From: CAZXTR01 sp964643615
GTDB lineage: Bacteria > Pseudomonadota > Alphaproteobacteria > CAAHEQ01 > UBA3637
Length of the DNA stretch: 31,568 bases
NCBI GenBank assembly: GCA_964643615.1
Contig: CAZXTR010000009.1
Span: 1-31,568, forward strand
Reading direction: 5' to 3'
Shown here: piece by piece, positions 1 to 8,945 of the stretch
Layout of the letters: each line of letters starts with the position of its first letter
How positions within the stretch are numbered: the first letter of the stretch is position 1
Translations under genes and position numbers: made by a program
Notes under the pieces: generated by a model
Told to the model about the DNA's origin: nothing
The model's database searches: none
The model's input: only the letters and a program-made list of their open reading frames with translations

Positions 1-715
1 CAATGCCTGCCAACCCAAAACGTTTTGCATTTTCGACGGTTTTTACGCCTATTGTTGGTAAATCAATACGACGCTCTTGGTTTGGCTTTTTCACTTTGAC
101 TAAAATACTTTTTTGCACCCCATGTCGCAAAGCATCGCACCGTTCAATTAAAGCATCCGTTCCTTCGATTGCCTCAACTCCCAAAATCAAACCTTCGGAT
201 ACAATTACAGATTGCCCCACGTCTGCTTGTCCTAAGATTTTAGCTACCTTAAACCCTTTTGCAATATCTTTGATTTGATTTGCAGATGGCTTAACTTTTC
301 CATAAATACCTTTTTTAGAAAGTCTGTCCTGTAAAATTTCATCCGCTCCAATAACATAAAAACCTTCTTTTTCCACTTCTGATATAACCGCTTTTAACAA
401 ACCATCATCTCCCAAAGATTGAACCCCTGCTTTTGCAAAAAATTTCACAGTTCTCCAGTCGGGACACATCGTAGATATAGTTGGACGCCGAATGCCGCCT
501 ATCATAACAATTTCTTGGACTTTTTGTTGATGTAATAAATCAAATATCTCGCCTACCGCGCCAATGCGCATCCAGCACATATAAGGCGTCGATAATGACT
601 TATCCGCATTATCTTTTATTGCAATAACAAAATAGGGACGACCTTGTTCTTCGCACGCATTAATCACATCTTGTGGTAACCTTCCAGAACCTGCTATAAT
701 CCCTAATTTTTTCAT
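1..715 (-). CDS. lpxI: UDP-2,3-diacylglucosamine pyrophosphatase LpxI (3' end outside window)
   Basis: LpxI hydrolyses UDP-2,3-diacylglucosamine to lipid X and UMP, the fourth step of lipid A synthesis, at the cytoplasmic side of the inner membrane. The visible 238 codons begin MKKLGIIAGSGRLPQ, the Gly-rich start typical of the family (formerly DUF1009). Further on come GGIRRPT near residue 74, LGDDGLL near 101 and a C-terminal stretch with GVEAIEGTDALI, all characteristic of LpxI. The gene runs off the left edge, so roughly the last 30-40 codons are missing. The start lies two bases after the lpxA stop, so it is last in the visible operon; lpxB is expected next but is not in view. LpxI, rather than LpxH, is the usual form in alphaproteobacteria. 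Confidence 0.93.
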   Translation of the reverse strand, partial: MKKLGIIAGSGRLPQDVINACEEQGRPYFVIAIKDNADKSLSTPYMCWMRIGAVGEIFDLLHQQKVQEIVMIGGIRRPTISTMCPDWRTVKFFAKAGVQSLGDDGLLKAVISEVEKEGFYVIGADEILQDRLSKKGIYGKVKPSANQIKDIAKGFKVAKILGQADVGQSVIVSEGLILGVEAIEGTDALIERCDALRHGVQKSILVKVKKPNQERRIDLPTIGVKTVENAKRFGLAGI

Positions 716-717
716 AT

Positions 718-1521
718 CTAACCTATTTGTGGCTGCAAAATATTATTTTTAGACGGGTTTTGAACAAATGCGATAACTTCTTGAACTAACGCATTGTCTT
801 TGTATTCCGAAGCATTTGCCAACCGTTCAATTCTATCTTTAAAATTTGCCTCACTGTTAAAAAATAAATCTTGATATGCCCGTTGCAATCCCATTATCAG
901 AGTGTTCGAAACTCCTGCTCGGCGTAATCCGACTAAATTTAATCCCCCCAATCCAACCCGTGCACTCCCCATAACAATACCATAGGGAATAACGTCTTGT
1001 GCTATACCACACATACCTCCAATCATTGCACCCTTGCCTATATGCGTAAATTGCAATACCGCAGATAATCCGCCAATAATTGCTCTATCATCCACATGCA
1101 CGTGACCAGCCAATGTGGCATTATTGCTCATAATAATATCGTCACCTAACACGCAATCGTGCGCTATATGACTAGCAACTAAAAACAAATTTCTATTCCC
1201 AATGGTTGTGATTTTATGATCGACTTCCGAACCTACGTGTGCTGTCACATGTTCACGAAAAGTGTTATCATCCCCTATAATTAATTGTGCGTCTGGAGCA
1301 TTGCTTCGTTTGTGTTGTGCTAAAGTTCCAATCGCAGAAAAAGGATAAAATATATTTCTTTCCCCAATTGTTGTCACCCCCGTCAAAACAACATGTGAAA
1401 TTAATTTACTCCCTAATCCAATTGTGACTTCGCCATCAACTGTACAAAAGGGCCCAATAACGACATCATCCGCTATATTTGCTTTCGCATTAACGATAGA
1501 TGAAGGGTGAATGGTTGGCAT
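718..1521 (-). CDS. lpxA: UDP-N-acetylglucosamine acyltransferase LpxA
   Basis: LpxA transfers an (R)-3-hydroxyacyl chain from acyl carrier protein to O3 of UDP-GlcNAc, the first step of lipid A synthesis. The 267-residue length fits the family (about 260). The N-terminal two thirds is a left-handed beta helix of hexapeptide repeats (for example TIGERN, VLGDDI, IGKGAM). The catalytic His is in the SHIAHDC motif at residue 121, and a helical C-terminal domain follows from about residue 190 (RRAGVSNTLIMGLQRAY). It lies nine bases behind fabZ and two bases ahead of lpxI, in the standard lpxD-fabZ-lpxA-lpxI order, and is almost certainly co-transcribed. Confidence 0.97.
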   Translation of the reverse strand: MPTIHPSSIVNAKANIADDVVIGPFCTVDGEVTIGLGSKLISHVVLTGVTTIGERNIFYPFSAIGTLAQHKRSNAPDAQLIIGDDNTFREHVTAHVGSEVDHKITTIGNRNLFLVASHIAHDCVLGDDIIMSNNATLAGHVHVDDRAIIGGLSAVLQFTHIGKGAMIGGMCGIAQDVIPYGIVMGSARVGLGGLNLVGLRRAGVSNTLIMGLQRAYQDLFFNSEANFKDRIERLANASEYKDNALVQEVIAFVQNPSKNNILQPQIG

Positions 1522-1530
1522 ATTTGTCTC

Positions 1531-1992
1531 CTATTTTTGAATAATCATCGCACTAAAGGTTGCTTCAGAAACCAACGTTCCATTGACATACCCTTCGCCA
1601 GAAAATTTATAAACGTTGCGCACATTTTGTTTCAATTGAACGCGCGATTCTAATGTATCTCCTGGGACAACCGGTTTACGAAATTTAACATCATTAACCG
1701 TCATAAAAAACACTCCGCTGTGTCCTTGTTCTTCTTTAGGAAGAACTGATAAACAAATAATTCCCGCTGTTTGTGCCATCGCTTCAATTTGTAAAACTCC
1801 AGGCATAACTGGATTGTCTGGAAAATGTCCTTGAAAAAAAGGTTCATTAAATGTTATATTTTTAATACCGGTTCCCGACTTCCCTGGAACAACATCTAAC
1901 ACTTTATCCACCAATAAAAAAGGGTAACGATGAGGTAACATACTCAAAATTTCTTGAATCCCTATTTGTGGAATAATCTGCGTATCATTCAT
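1531..1992 (-). CDS. fabZ: 3-hydroxyacyl-[acyl-carrier-protein] dehydratase FabZ
   Basis: FabZ dehydrates 3-hydroxyacyl-ACP in fatty acid elongation and competes with LpxA and LpxD for the same hydroxyacyl-ACP pool, which explains its place between them. The hot-dog fold is recognisable from LPHRYPFLLVD near residue 19. The active-site His is in FQGHFPDNPVMPG (His56) and the active-site Glu in QIEAMAQ (Glu70). The reading frame is open 18 codons further upstream, but the start chosen (MNDTQ) has a GGAG ribosome site six bases before it and gives a family-typical 153 residues. The start codon overlaps the end of lpxD by 8 bases, which suggests translational coupling. Confidence 0.96.
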   Translation of the reverse strand: MNDTQIIPQIGIQEILSMLPHRYPFLLVDKVLDVVPGKSGTGIKNITFNEPFFQGHFPDNPVMPGVLQIEAMAQTAGIICLSVLPKEEQGHSGVFFMTVNDVKFRKPVVPGDTLESRVQLKQNVRNVYKFSGEGYVNGTLVSEATFSAMIIQK

Positions 1993-3025
1993 TATTTTTC
2001 TCCTTTTTTGTTTTACTTTCTTGTAACATTTTTTGAAATAAAACATTTTTACGCATCCAATCCAAGTGCGGTTCGGCAGGACTTCCCATTATAACTTGCC
2101 CAGGAGCTGTATCACGCATCACTCCCGATTGAGCCCCTATTTGAGTCCCTTTTGCTATTTTTAAATGTCCAGCGAAACCAGATTGTCCTGCAGCAACAAC
2201 AAAATCACCGAATTCACAACTGCCTGCAATACCAGTTTGAGAAACCAAAACACAATACTGACCCAATTTGACATTATGCGCTACTTGCACCAAATTATCG
2301 ATACGACAACCATCTCCAATTATAGTGTCACCCATTGCACCTCTATCCACCGTCGTGTTCGATCCAATTTCAACATCATTCCCGATAATAACACGTCCCA
2401 ATTGAGGAACTTTCGTTGCTCCTTTTGCGCCCATAGCAAATCCAAAACCATCTTGCCCCACTTGAGCCCCTGGGTAAATATAAACTTTATGCCCCGCTAA
2501 ACAATAGCCAACTGTAGCATTCGCCCCAACAATGCAATCGTTTCCCATTTCAACTTTTTCTTGAATAACCGCATTTGCTTGAACCCAACAATTTCGCCCA
2601 AGTTTTACCCCTTTGCCCACAAAGGCTCCTGCATCAATCCTACATCCTTCGCCGATTTGTGCCGTATCTTCAATAAAAGCTTTAGGAGAAATTTCTGCTT
2701 TTTGTTTTTGAGGATAAAAAGCTTGCGCCACCAAACCATAGGAACGGTGAGGATCTTTAGATAATAAAACCGCCATACCAGATGGCACATATTGCATAAA
2801 TTGCTTATTTATAATGCAAGCCCCCGCTTTTGAAGCCTCTAAATTCTTTCGAACCGAAGGAACAAAAGCCCAAGAAATGTCGTCCTTCGTCGCTTCTTCT
2901 AAACCTGCCACATCGTTGATAATTATATCGGCACAACCTATATCTTGTAATTCGCATTCTGCTAATTTAGCCAATTCAGACAACTTAAAAGGTCCCTCTT
3001 TTTTAAAAAATCTTGGATCCGCCAT
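1985..3025 (-). CDS. lpxD: UDP-3-O-acylglucosamine N-acyltransferase LpxD
   Basis: LpxD adds the second hydroxyacyl chain (N-linked, position 2) to UDP-3-O-acylglucosamine, the third step of lipid A synthesis. The 346 residues show an N-terminal uridine-binding domain (to about residue 105, with DISWAFVP and FYPQ), then hexapeptide repeats of a left-handed beta helix (SPKAFIEDTAQIG, GANATVG, IGNDVEIGSNTTVDRG). The catalytic His is in QVAHNVKLG at residue 250, and a short C-terminal helix ends the protein. The start ATG follows the ompH stop by one base, and the GAGGAAG just before it lies inside the end of ompH. The stop overlaps fabZ by 8 bases. Confidence 0.97.
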   Translation of the reverse strand: MADPRFFKKEGPFKLSELAKLAECELQDIGCADIIINDVAGLEEATKDDISWAFVPSVRKNLEASKAGACIINKQFMQYVPSGMAVLLSKDPHRSYGLVAQAFYPQKQKAEISPKAFIEDTAQIGEGCRIDAGAFVGKGVKLGRNCWVQANAVIQEKVEMGNDCIVGANATVGYCLAGHKVYIYPGAQVGQDGFGFAMGAKGATKVPQLGRVIIGNDVEIGSNTTVDRGAMGDTIIGDGCRIDNLVQVAHNVKLGQYCVLVSQTGIAGSCEFGDFVVAAGQSGFAGHLKIAKGTQIGAQSGVMRDTAPGQVIMGSPAEPHLDWMRKNVLFQKMLQESKTKKEKNNE

Positions 3026-3026
3026 T

Positions 3027-3692
3027 TTATTCTTCCTCTGTTGTTAAAAAAGTTGATAGATTTTTAAAATCCGCACGTTGCATTGTTCTATTTAATTCAA
3101 CCACAAAATCATCAGTAATGTCTATATTTTTGTGCACATAAAGTACTCCTTCTTGAATTAAAACTAAGTCCAACCCTTTTTTAAAAGCGACTTTTTGCGC
3201 TACAACTGAACCTTGTTTTTCGACTTTTTCTAATATTTCCTTACTTGCCATAGAAATTAGATTCAGTTGAGCCATTTGACGATTTTGAAAATCTAATATT
3301 TGATTTTTTAATTCATTTGCTTTTTTATCAAAAACTGCTTTTTTCAATTTTCTTTTTAATTTAGATAATTGAATGTCTTTTTTTTCCAAAATTTGCCGTT
3401 CGGTCCAAGCTTCTTGGCGCCATTTTTCTTCTTGTTCTTGTTGTTGAACTCGAATGTCGTAATAAACAAAGGCTTCCTGATACACTCTTTTCATATCAAC
3501 CACTCCAATTTTAGCCGGCTCTATCGGAGGTTCCTGAAAAACAACTAACAACGCAAAAACAACCACTATTAACATCAACACTGTATAAAAACGAATAATA
3601 GAGATGCTTCCTTTATTTTGAAAAATGGCATTTGTTTTTTGTGAAGCCCATTGCATCAGGTTCGATTTAAAATACTCTCTCCACTTCTTCAT
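3027..3692 (-). CDS. ompH: OmpH/Skp-family chaperone with an N-terminal membrane anchor
   Basis: Skp/OmpH proteins are periplasmic chaperones that hold unfolded outer-membrane proteins for BamA. The family core is visible: AKIGVVDMKRVYQEA at residues 60-74 (the beta strand that precedes the coiled-coil arms), a long Lys/Gln/Glu-rich helical arm at about 80-170, and a closing strand with KKGLDLVLIQEGVLYV. Position between bamA and lpxD is the normal one. What is odd is the front: about 33 mostly hydrophilic residues and then an uninterrupted hydrophobic segment at about 35-52 with no signal-peptidase site, so the protein looks anchored in the inner membrane instead of secreted. The ATG follows the bamA stop directly; a possible CAGG ribosome site lies in the bamA end. 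Confidence 0.85.
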   Translation of the reverse strand: MKKWREYFKSNLMQWASQKTNAIFQNKGSISIIRFYTVLMLIVVVFALLVVFQEPPIEPAKIGVVDMKRVYQEAFVYYDIRVQQQEQEEKWRQEAWTERQILEKKDIQLSKLKRKLKKAVFDKKANELKNQILDFQNRQMAQLNLISMASKEILEKVEKQGSVVAQKVAFKKGLDLVLIQEGVLYVHKNIDITDDFVVELNRTMQRADFKNLSTFLTTEEE

Positions 3693-5731
3693 TTAAAAAC
3701 CTGCTCCAAAACTTAACCGAAAGACTTCTTTTTTGTCATAATCTTCTTTTACAATAGGGAAACCAAAGTCAATGTTAATCGGCCCCATTGGAGAACGCCA
3801 TAATACACCCGTACCAACCGAAACCCGAGGTGAATTTGAATATTCAATTGTCCCCGAAATATAACGCCCATCTGGACGACCCAATACACCCGCATCAACA
3901 AAGATTTTACCTTGCATACCAAATTCGGCGGGCAATCCCAACGGGAACATTAATTGAGTTGAGCCAGTCACACGCCAATCGCCCCCCAAAGCATCTCCCG
4001 TTCCTTTGTCCCGTGCCCCAACACCACCCGCTTCAAAGCCACGCAATGTTGTTCCCCCTAAATAATAACGATGATTAATGCGTATATCATCATCAATACC
4101 CACAATATAGCCTGCACTGCCTGATACGGATAAAACCAAATGCGTAGCCATTTCATAATATTTCGCTACGGTTAAATTACCTCGCACAAATTTAGCGTCC
4201 CCACCAATACCTGCAAAATCAAAACCTAAAGAAGAATAAAATCCTTCGGAGGGGTTGAAAATATTGTCTCGCGTGTCATAAGACAAAGCTTGACCGATCA
4301 TAGATAAATTTGTTTTCCCTTCTTGTTCTTTGATATAGCGAGAAGCAGTTGAATCAACATTTGTAACCTCATCTTGTTGCAACGTATATTTCACTGTTTG
4401 ACGCACTCTTTCTGTGTAATCCCAGCCTAAACGTAAATCACCACCAACCGTTTTGGCTTCATAAGAACTATCATCACTGTAATCGCGCTTAATATGAAAT
4501 ATATCAAACCCTGCCGACATTGGCAGGCCAAGGAAATAAGGATCTGTATAACTAAGGTTCACCTGTGTTTCATTTTCAGAAGTTGACGCATTTACACCAA
4601 CTATTTTTCCTGTCCCTAATAAATTTCTTTCTTGCACACCCACCTCAAACAACAATCCATCATAAGTTGACCAACCCACGCCAACATTGAATGCACCTGT
4701 GGATTTTTCGGATACGTCAACCGCAATATCCGTTTTATCCAGTGCATTTACAACGGGGATCGTACGTATGTCAACTTTATCAAAATACCCCAAATTTTCA
4801 ATCCGTTGACGTGAACGACGAATTTTATCTGTATTAAAAGGATCTGCTTCATTCAACCTTAATTCTCGGCGAATAACTTTGTCCAATGTCCGACTATTGC
4901 CCATGATATCAATTTCGTTGACAAAAATACGTTCTCCTTCTTTAATGTCAAAAACAATATCAATCGTATGGTTGCTATCGTTCTTTTGGAACAGCGGTGT
5001 AATTTCAACAAAAGCGTAACCATCACGTCCCATTTCATCTGAGATATTTTGAATGCTTTCTTCAATATAATTTGCGTTGTAAATAGACCCTTTTGAAGTT
5101 GTTATTTGATCAGCCAAAGCATCTATATCCACATGAGGTAACGTGATTTGAACTTTTGATTCGCCAAAACGATATCGAACACCTTCGGTAATATTAAATT
5201 TAATAACAAAGTTTTCGTCTTTATCTTTTGTCACGTCTGTACTGTTGATTTTAAATTCTGGGAACCCTTTGCTAATATAGTACCGACGCAACATTTCTTT
5301 ATCGTATTCCAAACGGTCGGGGTCGTATGTATCTGTGCTTGACCAAAACCGATACCATTTCTTTTCACAACTGACCATAACTTCACGTAAATCNNNNNNN
5401 NNNNNNNNNNNNNNNNNNNNNNNNNNNNNNNNNNNNNNNNNNNNNNNNNNNNNNNNNNNNNNNNNNNNNNNNNNNNNNNNNNNNNNNNNNNNNTTTCAAT
5501 TTGCACGTTGTCAAAAAATCCTGTTTGAAACAGCGTTTTAACCGCATTATCAATTTGTAATTGAGAAACTGTATCTCCTGCTTTGAACGGCAAATAAGAC
5601 AAAACTGTCGCAGATTCTATCCTTTGAGCACCATTCACTTTAATTGAATCAACTAAAACATCTGCAAAAGCTACAGACGACATCAAAGTCAAAGAACCAA
5701 AAGCAAGCCCCAATTTTTTTGCAATCATCAT
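3693..5731 (-). CDS. bamA: Outer membrane protein assembly factor BamA, interrupted by an assembly gap
   Basis: BamA is the beta-barrel core of the complex that inserts proteins into the outer membrane. A signal peptide spans residues 1-23 (…SSVAFA, then DVLVDSIKVNG), and POTRA1 follows up to residue 79, where 100 Ns begin (5394-5493). After the gap the protein resumes with DLREVMVSCEKKWYRF and then YDPDRLEYDKEMLRRYY, which alphaproteobacterial BamA carries at the POTRA2/3 junction. Later POTRAs and the 16-strand barrel follow, with the lid motif VRGF-like LRGFE and the C-terminal Phe of a barrel signal (LSFGAGF). The two halves are not in frame across exactly 100 bases, so the N run is a placeholder. 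The start shares a base with the rseP stop (TAATG). Confidence 0.93.
5394..5493. other. Assembly gap of 100 Ns inside bamA
   Basis: Exactly 100 undetermined bases, the customary filler for a gap of unknown length. The bamA reading frame on the two sides differs by one base when 100 bases are assumed. Comparing where the two flanks fall in BamA (residue 79 on one side, about the POTRA2/3 junction on the other) suggests that roughly 110 codons are absent, so the real gap is probably some 300-400 bases and must be 2 modulo 3 to restore the frame. Confidence 0.95.
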
Positions 5732-6834
5732 TATCCGAACATCCTTTCAAATAAACGCGGAACATCATTACATAATGTGTAAACAAAAATAAAAATAAGC
5801 GACCCCGCTCCAATTTTTATCAACCACGCCTGAACTCTTTCAGTAACAGGTCTCCGCGTAATTGCTTCGATACCATACATTGCCAGATGTCCACCGTCCA
5901 ACAAAGGAATCGGCAATAAATTCACAAAACCAATGCCAATAGAAACTTGGATAATAAACAACAACAAAGAAAAAACACCGCCCTTTGCTGCATCACCCGA
6001 CGCTTCAGCAATGCCAATAGGCCCCCGCATATCATCGGCCGATCGCCTTCCCGACAAAACCTGCCCTAAATATTGCACGGTATCGACTGTCATTTCATAT
6101 GCCATTTGCATTGCTTTTATCAACGCACCCCCAACTGAGTAATCCTCAAAAGAAATTTCCACATCCGTAGAAGCAACAACCCCGATTTGTGGGCTCTCTC
6201 CTTGTTCTTCTGCTTTTGGCAAAACCTTAAAATCTATATTTTGTCCGTCACGTTGAACTGTTAAGGTGATTTCTTTGCCAAAACTAGAAATTACAATCGC
6301 GCGTTTCAAATCCGAAAATTCATCAATTGGTTGATTGTCAACGTTTAATATAAGGTCGCCTTTTTTTAAGCCCGCTTGTTGCGCAACAGAACCGTCTAAA
6401 ACATCGCCAACAATAGCCGGGATTTTAGGATACCCTATACTAAATAGCACCATGGCTAACGCCACAACCGCAAAAAAGTAATTCATAAAAGGTCCCGCGA
6501 AAATAATCAGCGCTCTTTTCCAAAGTTTTTGTGCCATAAAAGTATGTTTTTTTTGCTCTTCTGTTAAACCCACGTCAGATTTTTTCGCACTAGCAGGATC
6601 TTCATCCCCTAACATTTGCACATACCCACCCAAAGGAACTGCACATATTTTCCATTGTGTTCCCTTTTTATCAATACGACCCCATAACTTTTTCCCAAAG
6701 CCCAAGGAAAAGGCAACCACTTGCACGCCACACATCCGTGCTACAATAAAATGTCCGCCCTCATGAATAATAACCACCAAAGATAAAACAACAACAAAAG
6801 AAATTAATGCTTCAAAAACAGATAAAATTTCCAT
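5731..6834 (-). CDS. rseP: Site-2 intramembrane zinc metalloprotease RseP
   Basis: RseP cuts transmembrane segments of anti-sigma factors and remnant signal peptides in the inner membrane. The zinc ligands are in HEGGH at residues 24-28 inside the first membrane helix, and the third ligand is in NLLPIPLLDGGH (Asp313). A single PDZ domain occupies roughly residues 125-200 (VAQQAGLKKGDLILNVD). The 367-residue length and single PDZ fit alphaproteobacterial forms; the E. coli enzyme (about 450 residues) has two. It sits between cdsA (two-base gap) and bamA (one-base overlap), a widely conserved order. Confidence 0.96.
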   Translation of the reverse strand: MEILSVFEALISFVVVLSLVVIIHEGGHFIVARMCGVQVVAFSLGFGKKLWGRIDKKGTQWKICAVPLGGYVQMLGDEDPASAKKSDVGLTEEQKKHTFMAQKLWKRALIIFAGPFMNYFFAVVALAMVLFSIGYPKIPAIVGDVLDGSVAQQAGLKKGDLILNVDNQPIDEFSDLKRAIVISSFGKEITLTVQRDGQNIDFKVLPKAEEQGESPQIGVVASTDVEISFEDYSVGGALIKAMQMAYEMTVDTVQYLGQVLSGRRSADDMRGPIGIAEASGDAAKGGVFSLLLFIIQVSIGIGFVNLLPIPLLDGGHLAMYGIEAITRRPVTERVQAWLIKIGAGSLIFIFVYTLCNDVPRLFERMFG

Positions 6835-6836
6835 AT

Positions 6837-7649
6837 CTATAAATCCAATAATTGATAACTATCTAACAACAAAAACAATGCCACTGCCGATGCCGTAAAT
6901 AAAAGCCCGTCAATTCTGTCAAAAATACCACCATGTCCAGGGATAAGTGCACTAGAATCTTTAAGCCCTAGATATCGTTTAATGCTAGATTCAAAAATAT
7001 CTCCCATTTGTGCAACAACCGCTAATAAAGCACTAGAAATCACAAACAAAGCAACCGACATCTGACTATCGTAATATGCATTCATAAACATCACAAATTC
7101 GTATGTCACCAAAGCTGAAGAAACAACCCCTCCCAACAATCCTGCCCATGTTTTTTTAGGGCTTATCTTTGGAGCAAGTTTTAGCCCTCCAATACTTTTA
7201 CCAAAAACATATCCTCCCACGTCCGTCGCCCAAACAACACACAATACCCATAAAATAATTTCATAGCTATAAACAGGCTCCATGTATCCCAAATAAACCA
7301 AACTTAATATCGGGAAACAAATGTAAAAAGTCCCAAACGATAAAAGTAATTTTTTACCCGATTTAAAATAAATTAATAATGCCGTACATATAATCAAGCC
7401 TAAAGAAAAAAATGGATTATCTAATCGCAAAAAGGCCAACATCGTCGTAGACACGGCTAAAATAATAGCTACTTCTGACGTTTTTCCCGTCACCATCTTT
7501 TCCCATTCCCACGCCATAGTTGCTCCCATTAATGCCACTAAAAGCGTATACGCGGGAACAATATCCGTATCTCCGTACAAAATTGCCCACAAAACAATCG
7601 GACCTAAAACTAGTGCTGATAAAATACGCTGAACTAAATTATTTTTCAT
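6837..7649 (-). CDS. cdsA: Phosphatidate cytidylyltransferase CdsA
   Basis: CdsA makes CDP-diacylglycerol from CTP and phosphatidic acid, the precursor of all phospholipids, in the inner membrane. The 270 residues form about eight hydrophobic helices. The family signature lies in the C-terminal half: SPKKTWAGLLGG, then GDIFESSIKRYLGLKDSS followed by IPGHGGIFDRIDGLL, which carries the Asp residues that bind the metal and nucleotide. It is separated by two bases from uppS upstream and two from rseP downstream. A GAGGGA ribosome site lies within the end of uppS. Confidence 0.95.
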   Translation of the reverse strand: MKNNLVQRILSALVLGPIVLWAILYGDTDIVPAYTLLVALMGATMAWEWEKMVTGKTSEVAIILAVSTTMLAFLRLDNPFFSLGLIICTALLIYFKSGKKLLLSFGTFYICFPILSLVYLGYMEPVYSYEIILWVLCVVWATDVGGYVFGKSIGGLKLAPKISPKKTWAGLLGGVVSSALVTYEFVMFMNAYYDSQMSVALFVISSALLAVVAQMGDIFESSIKRYLGLKDSSALIPGHGGIFDRIDGLLFTASAVALFLLLDSYQLLDL

Positions 7650-7651
7650 TT

Positions 7652-8362
7652 TTATTCCCTCTTAATCCCTCCAAAGCGTCGTTCCCGTTTGTTATATGCT
7701 TCTATTGCTTTATCCAAATCTTGTTCAGAAAAATCGGGCCATAAAACGTTTGAAAAATACATTTCTGTATAGGCTAACTGCCACAGCAAAAAATTACTCA
7801 CTCGTTGTTCCCCGCTTGTTCTTATCATCAAATCTGGATCTGGAATCCCAGAAGTATCCAAATTTTTTGCAATCAAAACTTCATCAATAGACGCCGGATT
7901 CAATGTACCATCTTTTACTTGAGTTGCCAACTTTTTTAATGTACGGGTTAATTCATCACGTCCGCTATAGCTTAGCCCCAAAATTAAATGATACGATTGA
8001 TGAGATTTTGTGGTATTTTCTAAATGTGTCATTTGATCTTTTATATCTTGCGGAAAGCGAGTTTTGTCGCCTATAAAAGAAACTTTAACATCTTTTTGTG
8101 TCAATTCGGTTAAATCTTTTTTTAAATAACTGCGGAATAATTCCAATAATGTATCCACCTCTCGCGTGGAACGTTTCCAATTCTCGGTCGAAAAAGCATA
8201 CAACGTAATATAGTGAATACCTAGTTTTTGCGCATACTCTAAAATACGCGTCACTTTTTTTGCACCTTCTCGATGGCCCTGAGTCCTTGGGAAACCACGC
8301 TCTGTCGCCCATCGACCGTTGCCATCCATGATAATTGCAATATGTTGTGGAATTACAGTCAT
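7652..8362 (-). CDS. uppS: Undecaprenyl diphosphate synthase UppS
   Basis: This cis-prenyltransferase adds eight isoprene units to farnesyl diphosphate and so supplies the C55 lipid carrier for peptidoglycan and O-antigen units. All signatures are present in 236 residues: IAIIMDGNGRWA with the catalytic Asp13, TLYAFSTENWKR, GLSYSGRDEL and the C-terminal PDLMIRTSGEQRVSNFL followed by WQLAYTEMYF. It is a cytosolic enzyme at the membrane surface. The start lies six bases after frr; a clear ribosome site is not obvious, which fits translational coupling in the operon. Confidence 0.96.
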   Translation of the reverse strand: MTVIPQHIAIIMDGNGRWATERGFPRTQGHREGAKKVTRILEYAQKLGIHYITLYAFSTENWKRSTREVDTLLELFRSYLKKDLTELTQKDVKVSFIGDKTRFPQDIKDQMTHLENTTKSHQSYHLILGLSYSGRDELTRTLKKLATQVKDGTLNPASIDEVLIAKNLDTSGIPDPDLMIRTSGEQRVSNFLLWQLAYTEMYFSNVLWPDFSEQDLDKAIEAYNKRERRFGGIKRE

Positions 8363-8368
8363 TGGGGT

Positions 8369-8929
8369 TTAAACCTGTTTAATTTCCGTTTCTTTGCTTT
8401 TTAACAATTCTTCCATTTCCAACACGGCTTTATCCGTCATCGTTTGCACTTCGTTTTCCCAACGTTTTTGGTCGTCTTCCGAAATGCCGCTATCTTTCAT
8501 TTTTTTTATTTTATCTAAAATATCTCGTCGAGCATTACGTACAGAGACACGTCCTTCTTCCGTATATTTAGCCGCAATTTTGATCAACTCTTCTCGACGT
8601 TCTTGCGATAAAGGAGGTAACGGAATTCGAATTTGAACGCCATCATTCATGGGGTTAAGCCCTAAATTCGCCTCTACAATAGCCTTTTCGACACTTTTCA
8701 TTAAACCTTTATCCCAAACCGTAATCGACAACATGCGAGCTTCTGGAACGCTGATAGTGCCGACTTGGTTAATAGACATTGTTGATCCATAGGCATTCAC
8801 AACTACGCTATCCAATAATCCCGTCGAAGCCCGCCCAGTACGAAGCCCTGCAAATTCGTGTTTTAAAACATCTATAGCTTTTGCTGTTTTTGTTTGCATT
8901 TCTTGTTTTAAGTTTGAAAAATTATTCAT
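8369..8929 (-). CDS. frr: Ribosome recycling factor Frr
   Basis: The factor splits post-termination ribosomes together with EF-G. The 186 residues match the family length. Typical stretches are FAGLRTGRASTGLLD near residue 26, IRIPLPPLSQERREEL near 111 and the coiled domain VRNARRDILDKIKK near 135. The start has a GGGGGA ribosome site. It lies 16 bases after pyrH and six bases before uppS, the conserved pyrH-frr-uppS order. Confidence 0.97.
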   Translation of the reverse strand: MNNFSNLKQEMQTKTAKAIDVLKHEFAGLRTGRASTGLLDSVVVNAYGSTMSINQVGTISVPEARMLSITVWDKGLMKSVEKAIVEANLGLNPMNDGVQIRIPLPPLSQERREELIKIAAKYTEEGRVSVRNARRDILDKIKKMKDSGISEDDQKRWENEVQTMTDKAVLEMEELLKSKETEIKQV

Positions 8930-8945
8930 TTTTATTCCCCCTTGT

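Noticed and set aside
3..278. Plus-strand open frame at the left edge
   Set aside because: It is antisense to lpxI, which is clear by sequence; no ribosome site.
5231..5731. Reading frame across the N run in bamA
   Set aside because: It joins the true N-terminus of BamA with an out-of-frame stretch after the gap; the second part is not the BamA frame.
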